NCBI RefSeq assembly: GCF_020733705.1
Contig: NZ_JAJFZM010000008.1
Span: 1-64,000 of the forward strand
From: Nocardia australiensis
Lineage (GTDB): Bacteria; Actinomycetota; Actinomycetes; Mycobacteriales; Mycobacteriaceae
Direction of reading: 5' to 3'
Length of the DNA stretch: 64,000 bases
Positions within the stretch are counted from its first letter, which is position 1; the number at the start of each line of letters is the position of its first letter. Below the pieces are notes generated by a model that saw only the letters and a list, made by a program, of their open reading frames with translations, did no database searches and was not told where the DNA came from. The position numbers and the translations under genes were made by a program. Below, piece by piece: positions 57,322 to 64,000 of this stretch.

Positions 57322-58785
57322 ATGACCGGAATCCTGGTCGAATCCGTCACGGACACCACCTCGGACGAGGTCGCTGCCACCGTCGCGGCGGCAGCAGCGG
57401 CGGCGCGGCCATGGGCTGCGATGTCGCTCGCCGATCGAGCCCGCGTGCTCGATGGCATCGCCGACGCGCTCGACGCGCATGCCGCACAGCTGATCGCGCT
57501 GGCAATGCGGGAGACAAATCTGGCCGAGCCGAGGCTGGTCGGTGAGTTGCGACGCACCAGTTTCCAGTTGCGGCTGTTCGCGCAGACGGTGCTCGACGGC
57601 GGCTTTCTCGACGTGCGCATCGACGACGCGGACGCCGACTGGCCGATGGGTGCGCCGCGGCCGGAGCTGCGACGCATGAATATTCCGCTCGGCCCGGTCC
57701 TCAATTTCGCGGCGAGCAATTTCCCGTTCGCGTTCTCGGTCGCGGGTGGTGATACCGCCTCCGCACTGGCCGCCGGATGCCCGGTGATCGTCAAGGCCAA
57801 TCCCGGGCACCCGGCACTTTCCAGTGCGGTCGGCGAGCTCATCGAGACGGTGCTCGCCGAATGTGGCGCGCCCCGTGGGAGTTTCGGGCTAATCTTCGGC
57901 CGCAACGCCGGGGTTCAGGCGCTTACTCATCCGGCCGTCGCCGCAGTGGCCTTCACGGGTTCCACCGCGGGCGGCCGGGCGCTCTACGACCTGGCCTGCG
58001 GACGCCCGGTACCGATCCCCTTCTACGGGGAATTGGGCTCGATCAACCCGGTGTTCGTGACGGCCGACGCGGCACGGTCTCGGGCACCGGAGATCGCCGC
58101 GGGGCTGCTGACCGCGGTGAGTTCCAGTGCCGGGCAGCTGTGCACGAAGCCGGGACTGGTTGCGGTACCCGAACAATCACCAGTGCTCGACGAGCTGACC
58201 CGCACCGCTTCGGTGCCGACCGGAGAGATGCTCAACGAGACGATCGCCGCAGGGTTCGCCAGTGCTGTCGCGCGGGTGCGCGAGCATCCAGAGGTGCGGG
58301 TACTGGCAGGCGGTAGCCCCGGCGAAGCACTGCTGCTCGTGACGTCAACGCGCACCGTGCTCGCCGATCGGGACGCGTTGATGCACGAAATGTTCGGCCC
58401 CGCGACGTTATTGGTGACCTACCGGGATAACGACGAACTCCTCGAACTGGCCCGGTCGGTGCACGGCGAGCTGACCGTGTCGATATTCGGTGACCACACC
58501 GACGACACCGCCCACGCACTGCTGAGCACGGCGGCGGGCACGGCCGGGCGGGTGCTCTGGAACTCTTGGCCCACCGGGCTTTCGGTTACCTACGCCCAGC
58601 AACACGGCGGACCATACCCGGCGACCACCGCCCCGGCGACTACGTCGGTGGGCACCGCGGCCATCGCGCGTTTCCTGCGTCCGGTCGCGTTCCAGTCGGT
58701 GCCCGATGAGATGCTGCCGCCGCAGTTGCGTATCGCGAACCCACTCGGCGTGCCGCGCTCGGTGAACGGGGCACGCGCGCAATGA
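57322..58785 (+). CDS. 2-ketoglutarate semialdehyde (2,5-dioxovalerate) dehydrogenase
   Basis: A 487-residue NADP-type aldehyde dehydrogenase; GAGGAG precedes the ATG. FAASNFPFAFSVAGGDTASALAAGCPVIVKANPGHP, FTGSTAGGRALYDLA, catalytic Glu in GELGSINPVFV and catalytic Cys in SSSAGQLCTKPGLV are diagnostic of the KGSADH branch. Oxidises the deaminase product to 2-ketoglutarate. Its stop overlaps the next start by 4 nt. Confidence 0.92.
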   Translation: MTGILVESVTDTTSDEVAATVAAAAAAARPWAAMSLADRARVLDGIADALDAHAAQLIALAMRETNLAEPRLVGELRRTSFQLRLFAQTVLDGGFLDVRIDDADADWPMGAPRPELRRMNIPLGPVLNFAASNFPFAFSVAGGDTASALAAGCPVIVKANPGHPALSSAVGELIETVLAECGAPRGSFGLIFGRNAGVQALTHPAVAAVAFTGSTAGGRALYDLACGRPVPIPFYGELGSINPVFVTADAARSRAPEIAAGLLTAVSSSAGQLCTKPGLVAVPEQSPVLDELTRTASVPTGEMLNETIAAGFASAVARVREHPEVRVLAGGSPGEALLLVTSTRTVLADRDALMHEMFGPATLLVTYRDNDELLELARSVHGELTVSIFGDHTDDTAHALLSTAAGTAGRVLWNSWPTGLSVTYAQQHGGPYPATTAPATTSVGTAAIARFLRPVAFQSVPDEMLPPQLRIANPLGVPRSVNGARAQ

Positions 58786-60017
58786 GTCTCGACTCGCCCG
58801 GCGCGGCGTCCCTTCCGGGGACCGACGTACTGATTATCGGCGGCGGCATGATCGGGTGCGCGCTCGCGGACCGGCTCACGCTCGATGGCGCGTCGGTGCG
58901 GGTCTGTGAGGCAGGCGGTTTGGCGTCCGGCACCACCGCGCACGGCGAGGGCAACGTGCTCGTCTCCGATAAGGGCCCCGGGCCCGAACTGGAGCTTGCG
59001 CAGCTATCGCGCGGGCTGTGGCCAGGCATCCTCGAGCGCATCGATGAGGGGGCGCTCGAGGATGTCACGGTCGCCGAATGGGAACCCAAGGGCGGCATCG
59101 TCGTTGCCACCACCGATGCGGGGGCCACCGCGCTGGCTGAGTTCGCGCGCAGCCAGCGCGCGAGCGGGGTGCGCTGCGAAAACCTAGACGCGGATCAGTT
59201 GGCCGCCGCCGAGCCCGCGCTGACCCGGGACGTCGCCGCCGCCGTCTATTACCCCGATGACGCCCAGGTCCAACCGGTCGGCGCGGCATCCGTATTGATC
59301 GGAGCCGCTGTCGCCGGCGGCGCGGTTGTCGAAACACGCTGCGCCATAACCGGACCAATCGTCCGCGACGATCGGCTCGTCGGTGTGCAGACCACCAGAG
59401 GACCCCGCTACGCCGATATCGTGATCAACGCGGCCGGGCCGTGGTCGGGCCCGGTATCGGATCTGCTCGGCGCGCCGATCGCGGTCAAGCCGCGACGCGG
59501 CGACGTATTGATCACCGCACCGATGCCACCGACTGTGTTCCACAAGGTCTACGACGCGGACTATGTCGGCGCCGTCAGCAGCTCGGATACGGCCTTGCAA
59601 TCGTCAGCGGTGGTCGAGTCCACCCGCGGCGGCCCGCTGTTGCTCGGGTCCTCCCGCCGCCAGTGCGGCTTCGACAATCGACTGCGCCCCGACAGCATGG
59701 CCGCCATCGCCCGAAAGGCACTGCGGCTCTATCCGATCCTCGCCGATATCGCGATCATGCGCGCATACGGCGGTTTCCGTCCCTACGTCGACGACCATCT
59801 CCCGGTTATCGGCCCCGATCCGCGGCTGCCAGGACTCTGGCACGCGACCGGACACGAAGGGGCGGGCATCGGTCTGTCGGTCGGTACCGCGCACTTGCTA
59901 TCCGCGGCACTTGCCGGCCGCTCCGTCGAGATCGAAATCGCGGCCTTCGCTGTCGACCGGCCGGCCGTCATCGCTCCCCGCTGCAGCGAACCGGCCGCGA
60001 GAAAGGTATCCCGATGA
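58782..60017 (+). CDS. D-hydroxyproline dehydrogenase, FAD (beta, DAO-type) subunit
   Basis: A 411-residue DadA/glycine-oxidase-type flavoprotein: GTDVLIIGGGMIGCALADRLTLDG at the N-terminus, VINAAGPWSGPVSDLLG, and GYGGFRPYVDDHLPVIG-type C-terminus (RAYGGFRPYVDDHLPVIGPD). With the small [2Fe-2S] and second flavin subunits it forms the heteromeric D-hydroxyproline dehydrogenase that produces pyrroline-4-hydroxy-2-carboxylate. Overlaps both neighbours by 4 nt. Confidence 0.9.
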   Translation: MSLDSPGAASLPGTDVLIIGGGMIGCALADRLTLDGASVRVCEAGGLASGTTAHGEGNVLVSDKGPGPELELAQLSRGLWPGILERIDEGALEDVTVAEWEPKGGIVVATTDAGATALAEFARSQRASGVRCENLDADQLAAAEPALTRDVAAAVYYPDDAQVQPVGAASVLIGAAVAGGAVVETRCAITGPIVRDDRLVGVQTTRGPRYADIVINAAGPWSGPVSDLLGAPIAVKPRRGDVLITAPMPPTVFHKVYDADYVGAVSSSDTALQSSAVVESTRGGPLLLGSSRRQCGFDNRLRPDSMAAIARKALRLYPILADIAIMRAYGGFRPYVDDHLPVIGPDPRLPGLWHATGHEGAGIGLSVGTAHLLSAALAGRSVEIEIAAFAVDRPAVIAPRCSEPAARKVSR

Positions 60018-60346
60018 GTCCCAAGGTGATTCCCCCGGACAGGGATCCGGTCGGCCGAGCGGACCGGCCGCTGACGATCATCGTCGATGGCGCGCGGGTC
60101 CCCGGTGTGCGCGGGCAGACGCTCGCGTCCGTGCTGCTTGCCGATGGTCGCTCGCACTGGCGGACCGCGCCGACCGGCGGGTCGCGCGGTGTTTTCTGCG
60201 GCATCGGAATCTGCTTCGACTGCGTCGCGACTGTCAACGGGGTGCCCGACATCCGGTTGTGTCGCCGTCCCGCCCGCGACGGCGACACCGTCACCACCCA
60301 GACCCGTCTCCCCCACTCACCTGACGCCGACCGAGGTGTGCAATGA
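60014..60346 (+). CDS. D-hydroxyproline dehydrogenase, small [2Fe-2S] (gamma) subunit
   Basis: A 110-residue ferredoxin-like protein of the HcnA/SoxA-delta type. LTIIVDGARVPGVRGQTLASVLLADG is followed by a cluster-binding Cys set in GVFCGIGICFDCVATVNG and IRLCRRPA (four Cys). Carries electrons between the two flavin subunits. The ATG overlaps the upstream stop and its own stop overlaps the next gene. Confidence 0.92.
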   Translation: MSPKVIPPDRDPVGRADRPLTIIVDGARVPGVRGQTLASVLLADGRSHWRTAPTGGSRGVFCGIGICFDCVATVNGVPDIRLCRRPARDGDTVTTQTRLPHSPDADRGVQ

Positions 60347-61857
60347 GCAGGCACGTGGTCGTGATCGGCGGCGGGCCCGCAGGCACCGCCGCCGCCGAAT
60401 CCGCGCTACGCGCCGGTGCGACCGTGACACTGATCGACTCCAACGAGGCGCTCGGGGGCCAGTACAACCGGCGCATCCCGGCCGCCTACGAGGTCCGGCG
60501 CCCCCTGAGCATCGGGCACGGGTACGCCGCCGCCGAGCGTAGCGCGCGCCTGCTGAGCGAACACCCTCGCTGCGAATACCTCTCGTGGGCAACGGTTTAT
60601 CAGATCGAGCGCCACCTCGATGGCGGCTGCCCAGCCGTGCGGCTGCTGCTCGGCGTCGAGGGTGACCCGCGCACCCACCGGGTGATACAGGGCGACGCGC
60701 TGGTACTGGCCACCGGCGCATATGACCGGGTATGTCCATTCCCCGGCTGGGATCTGCCCGGCGTCTACACCGCCGGGGCGGCACAAACCCTCGCGAAAAC
60801 CCAGCGCGTGCTCGTCGGCCGGTCAGTATTGCTTTCCGGCACCGGCCCATTTCTGCTGCCGGTGGCACAGTCGCTCGCCGCAGGCGGTGCCGACGTCGCG
60901 GCGGTCCTGGAAGCCAATCCCGGCCGCCGGATCGCCCGGCACTGGACCACTCGGCCCTGGCAGTTACGCCACAGTGCCGGCAAGGCCGCCGAGTTGTTGG
61001 AATACATCACTTGCGGTGTGCGACACCGGATTCCACTGCGCACAGGTCGCGCGATAGTCGCGGTGGCTGGCGACGGCCGGGTCGAGGAGGCGACGGTTGC
61101 TCGCCTCGACGAGAACTGGACCCCGATCCCCGGCAGCCACACCACGGTCCCGGTGGACGCGGTCGCCGTCTCACACGGATTCACCCCGCAGCACGAACTC
61201 GCGGTCGCGGCCGGAGCCCAGCTGAGGGCGGACGGCTTCGTGCTCGTCGACGGCACCCAGCGGACAACCGCCGAATCGGTCTGGGCGGCAGGCGAACTGA
61301 CCGGCATCGGCGGGTCACAGGTTTCGGCCGTGGAAGGCGCCGTCGCTGGGTTGGCCGCCGCAGGTGCCGACCCAACCATGGATCGGGCGCTGCGTGCGCG
61401 CCACCGTACCGCCGAACAGTTCGTGGCACGCCTGGCGGCCGCGCATCCCATCCGGCCCGGCGTGCTGACCTGGTCACAACCCGAAACCGTGATCTGCCGC
61501 TGTGAAGGCACCAGCCGCGGCGAGTTGGCGTCGGTATGGGCCCACGCCACGGGCGACGGCTACCGGTCGGCCAAACTGGCAACCCGCGCCGGACTCGGCC
61601 CGTGCCAGGGCCGGATCTGCGCCGCCAATATCGAGGCACTGCGGGTACGCGAACATGCGGACGGTGCCGTCGACGCACAGGATCGCGCCTGCCCGGGCAG
61701 CGCCTGCGAAACCCTACATGACCAGCAATACCCGGCCGGTGCCGTCGAACGGTCCGCAACCCCCGGCCTAGCCGCCGCCACCCCCGCCTGGCGACCACTC
61801 GCCGCTCCGGTGCGACTACGCGAACTCGCCGATCTCGACAGCGAAGGACAGCCCTGA
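60343..61857 (+). CDS. D-hydroxyproline dehydrogenase, alpha (FAD/NAD-fold, BFD-like) subunit
   Basis: A 504-residue pyridine-nucleotide-disulfide-type flavoprotein: VVVIGGGPAGTAAAESALRAGATVTLID, ALVLATGAYDRVCPFPGWDLPGVYTAGAAQ, and a C-terminal [2Fe-2S] BFD-like domain with VICRCEGTSRGEL and GLGPCQGRICA. Corresponds to the alpha subunit of heteromeric amine/hydroxyproline dehydrogenases. Overlaps the epimerase start by one base. Confidence 0.9.
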   Translation: MSRHVVVIGGGPAGTAAAESALRAGATVTLIDSNEALGGQYNRRIPAAYEVRRPLSIGHGYAAAERSARLLSEHPRCEYLSWATVYQIERHLDGGCPAVRLLLGVEGDPRTHRVIQGDALVLATGAYDRVCPFPGWDLPGVYTAGAAQTLAKTQRVLVGRSVLLSGTGPFLLPVAQSLAAGGADVAAVLEANPGRRIARHWTTRPWQLRHSAGKAAELLEYITCGVRHRIPLRTGRAIVAVAGDGRVEEATVARLDENWTPIPGSHTTVPVDAVAVSHGFTPQHELAVAAGAQLRADGFVLVDGTQRTTAESVWAAGELTGIGGSQVSAVEGAVAGLAAAGADPTMDRALRARHRTAEQFVARLAAAHPIRPGVLTWSQPETVICRCEGTSRGELASVWAHATGDGYRSAKLATRAGLGPCQGRICAANIEALRVREHADGAVDAQDRACPGSACETLHDQQYPAGAVERSATPGLAAATPAWRPLAAPVRLRELADLDSEGQP

Positions 61858-62858
61858 TGCACAGCAGCATGATCATCTCCGCCATCGACACCCACACCGA
61901 AGGGATGCCGACGCGCGTGATCACCGGTGGCGTCGGCACGATCGCCGGCGACACCATGGCCGCTCGCCGCATGTATTTCACCGAACACCTCGACGGGCTA
62001 CGCAGGCTACTGGTCAACGAGCCGCGCGGGCACGCCGCGATGAGCGGGGCGATCCTGCAGCCAGCCACCACCGACGACGGGCATTACGGTGTGCTGTTCA
62101 TCGAGGTCAGCGGGCTGCTCCCGATGTGCGGACACGGCACCATCGGAGTGGCTACCGCGCTGGTGGAGGCAGGCATGGTACCGGTCACCGAGCCACACAC
62201 CGAGATTCGGCTGGATACCCCGGCCGGACGGGTGGTGGCCTCGGTGGCCGTCAGCGGTGGTCACGCTGATTCGGTCACTCTGCGCAATGTGCCCGCGTAT
62301 TGCGACAGCCTGGACAACAAGGTTGAGGTGCCCGGCATCGGCGTGGTGCGCTACGACATGGCCTACGGCGGAAACTTCTACGCCATAGTCGATATCGCCG
62401 AACTCGGGCTGCCGTTCGACCGCACCCGGAAGGATCGGATTCTGGAATCGGGCCTGCGAATCATGGAGGCCATCAACGAATTCCGGCGCCCGGCGCATCT
62501 GGAGGACGAGCGGATCGCCGGCTGCAAACACGTACTGTTCCTGGCCCCGGATTCCGAACCGGCGCACACCCGCAACGCGATGGCCATCCATCCCGGGTGG
62601 TTCGACCGCTCTCCTTGCGGTACCGGCACTTCCGCACTGCTGGCCCGCCAGCATGCTCGCGGCCTGCTGTCGGGTGATCAAGTGCTGCACAACGATTCGT
62701 TCATCGGCACCACCTTCACCGCGCGCGCCGTCGACACCACCACCGTCGGCGACCGTACCGCGATCGTGCCCGCGATCACCGGCCGCGCCTGGCTGACCGG
62801 AACGGCGAATTACCTACTCGACCCCACCGACCCCTTCCCCGAGGGTTTCGTCTTCTAG
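61857..62858 (+). CDS. 4-hydroxyproline 2-epimerase (proline racemase family)
   Basis: A 333-residue cofactor-free epimerase. The two catalytic bases are Cys91 (PMCGHGTIG) and Cys254 (DRSPCGTGTS). The Cys/Cys pair marks an epimerase or racemase and not a dehydratase (Thr). With Ser/His-type substrate contacts as in 4-hydroxyproline epimerases, it converts trans-4-hydroxy-L-proline to cis-4-hydroxy-D-proline, the first step of the pathway encoded upstream. Confidence 0.92.
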   Translation: MHSSMIISAIDTHTEGMPTRVITGGVGTIAGDTMAARRMYFTEHLDGLRRLLVNEPRGHAAMSGAILQPATTDDGHYGVLFIEVSGLLPMCGHGTIGVATALVEAGMVPVTEPHTEIRLDTPAGRVVASVAVSGGHADSVTLRNVPAYCDSLDNKVEVPGIGVVRYDMAYGGNFYAIVDIAELGLPFDRTRKDRILESGLRIMEAINEFRRPAHLEDERIAGCKHVLFLAPDSEPAHTRNAMAIHPGWFDRSPCGTGTSALLARQHARGLLSGDQVLHNDSFIGTTFTARAVDTTTVGDRTAIVPAITGRAWLTGTANYLLDPTDPFPEGFVF

Positions 62859-62910
62859 CGCAACAGATCTCCGACGCTTCACATCACCACCCCTGCGAAA
62901 GGCCACGACA

Positions 62911-64000
62911 ATGTCTGTCGTCACCCGAAACCCGCGTCCACCCATCACAAGAAGCGGCATGATGCGGCGAATGCCCGTCACCGTCCCCGAAACCGGTGAC
63001 TTCAAAAAGAGCATGGGCCTATGGCAACTGGTCGCGCTCAGCCTCGGCGGACTCGTTGGGGCCGGTGTATTTTCGCTTGCGGGCGTGGTGGCGAACGAGG
63101 TGTCGGGCCCGGCCGTGCTCGTATCGTTCGCGATCGCCATCATCGCCTCCGGAGCCGCCGGTCTGTGTTATGCCGAATTCGCTGGCATGGTTCCGAAAGC
63201 GGGTTCGGCCTACACCTATTCGTACGTGGCGCTCGGCGAAATCATCGGCTTCATGATCGGCTGGGACCTGCTGCTCGAGTACACCGCCATCGTCTCGGTG
63301 GTCGCGATCGCGGTATCCGGCTATCTGAACTACATCACCCACTATGTCGGATTCGACCTGCCCACGTGGGCTCTCGGCGCGCCCGGCACCGGATCCGGTC
63401 ACAAGATCGACCTGTTCGCGGTCCTGCTCTGCCTGCTGCTGGCGTTCCTGCTCTCGCGCGGCACCCGCGAATCCGCCCGCGTCCAAACCGGCCTCGTCGC
63501 AGTCAAATTGGTGATCGTCGCGGTGGTGGTCATCGCGGGCGCGTTCCATATCAAGGCGGGCAACTACACACCATTCTTCCCATTCGGCGTCGGCAGCGCG
63601 GTTTCCGGTGCGGCACTGGCTTTCTTCGCGGTCTACGGCTACGACGCGATGAGTGCCGCCGCCGAAGAATCCAAGGACGGCAAGAAATTGATGCCGAAGG
63701 CCATCATGATCAGCCTGGGCATCGCCAGCGTTGTCTACCTGCTGGTCTGCCTGGTCATCGTCGGGATGGTCAACTACACCGACATCAACGTTTCCTCCCC
63801 ATTCTCCAGCGCCTTCGACACTGTGGGAATGGGCATTCTCGGCCTGGTGATCGCGGTCGGTGCCGTCGTCGGCGTCACTACCTCCGCGTTCGCGAATATG
63901 CTCGCTGTCACTCGCGTCGGCTTCGCCATGAGTCGCGACGGTCTGCTGCCCTCGTACTTCGGCAAGAACAGCCCGCGCCGCAAGGTTCCCAGCCGAGTGA
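62911..64000 (+). CDS. APC-family amino acid permease (cut by window end)
   Basis: The first 363 residues are visible. The N-terminal cytoplasmic tail is followed by FKKSMGLWQLVALSLGGLVGAGVFSLAGVVANEVSGPA (TM1 with the APC helix break), GLCYAEFAGMVPKAGSAYTYSYVALGEIIGFMIGWDLLLEY, and about nine TM segments before the window ends. Typical cationic/neutral amino acid transporter of the YfnA type. It follows the epimerase by 52 nt in the same direction and probably imports hydroxyproline or a related amino acid, alongside the MHS transporter. Confidence 0.9.
   Translation, partial: MSVVTRNPRPPITRSGMMRRMPVTVPETGDFKKSMGLWQLVALSLGGLVGAGVFSLAGVVANEVSGPAVLVSFAIAIIASGAAGLCYAEFAGMVPKAGSAYTYSYVALGEIIGFMIGWDLLLEYTAIVSVVAIAVSGYLNYITHYVGFDLPTWALGAPGTGSGHKIDLFAVLLCLLLAFLLSRGTRESARVQTGLVAVKLVIVAVVVIAGAFHIKAGNYTPFFPFGVGSAVSGAALAFFAVYGYDAMSAAAEESKDGKKLMPKAIMISLGIASVVYLLVCLVIVGMVNYTDINVSSPFSSAFDTVGMGILGLVIAVGAVVGVTTSAFANMLAVTRVGFAMSRDGLLPSYFGKNSPRRKVPSRV

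Noticed and set aside
56308..57810. 500-codon minus-strand frame opposite the hydroxyproline operon
   Set aside because: Antisense to the deaminase and aldehyde dehydrogenase genes. His/Arg/Gly-rich composition without domains marks it as a codon-bias artefact.

Overview
This 64 kb window is high-GC actinobacterial chromosomal DNA. It most resembles a mycolic-acid actinomycete of the Nocardia/Rhodococcus/Mycobacterium group. The grounds are codon use, many GTG/TTG starts, abundant TetR/MarR/IclR/PadR regulators paired with short operons, a complete mim/prm-type propane/acetone/phenol monooxygenase cluster, a tRNA without encoded CCA, and a type VII secretion-like N-terminal motif. The genus is an inference; no rRNA gene is present.

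Layout. (1) 1-11.4 kb: a string of small regulator-target pairs. These include a formylglycine-generating-enzyme-like protein, a MarR/DHA2 drug-efflux pair, two VOC proteins, three TetR repressors divergent from their likely targets, a diiron PF10118 protein coupled to a membrane protein, and a decayed CAP-domain gene. Several divergent intergenic regions carry clear operator palindromes. (2) 11.4-13.2 kb: decayed IS3 transposase followed by an orphan one-spacer type I-E CRISPR array. (3) 13.2-21.1 kb: a sugar-acid catabolic locus with FAH-family hydrolase, zinc dehydrogenase and DHDPS-family aldolase on the minus strand. A divergent IclR regulator follows, then an enolase-superfamily dehydratase, amidohydrolase and MFS transporter on the plus strand. 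(4) 21.4-24.4 kb: FAD-linked oxidase, pncA with a 48-codon upstream ORF, and remnants.

(5) 24.6-26.2 kb: the most unusual object. One minus-strand ORF is built from twelve copies of a 72-bp (24-residue) repeat, in arrays of eight and four, flanking a unique helical domain. (6) 26.4-30.8 kb: TenA-like protein, a HigB/HigA-type toxin-antitoxin module, and a graveyard of SDR, IS3, hydrolase and PAPS-reductase-like fragments with an 85-bp direct repeat. (7) 30.8-35.1 kb: a PadR-headed operon with an ABC-2 exporter, a beta-lactamase-like esterase and three DUF1048 paralogues, preceded by a 34-bp palindrome. (8) 35.1-38.6 kb: a decayed integrated element with a truncated TetR, an excisionase-like gene, and a tyrosine integrase frameshifted just before its catalytic Tyr, next to tRNA-Pro(GGG).

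(9) 40.1-51.0 kb: mimR divergent from mimA-mimB-mimC-mimD, a 53-codon small ORF, amidohydrolase, DUF59 protein, alcohol dehydrogenase and the dedicated GroEL-like chaperonin. Together they oxidise an alkane/ketone/phenol substrate, assemble and fold the enzyme, and process its products. (10) 51-54.6 kb: ABM monooxygenase, methyltransferase, an HTH-MarR regulator and an exported TAP-type peptidase. (11) 54.7-64 kb: a trans-4-hydroxy-L-proline catabolic operon with MHS transporter, pyrroline-hydroxycarboxylate deaminase, ketoglutarate-semialdehyde dehydrogenase, three-subunit D-hydroxyproline dehydrogenase, hydroxyproline epimerase and an APC permease cut by the window end.
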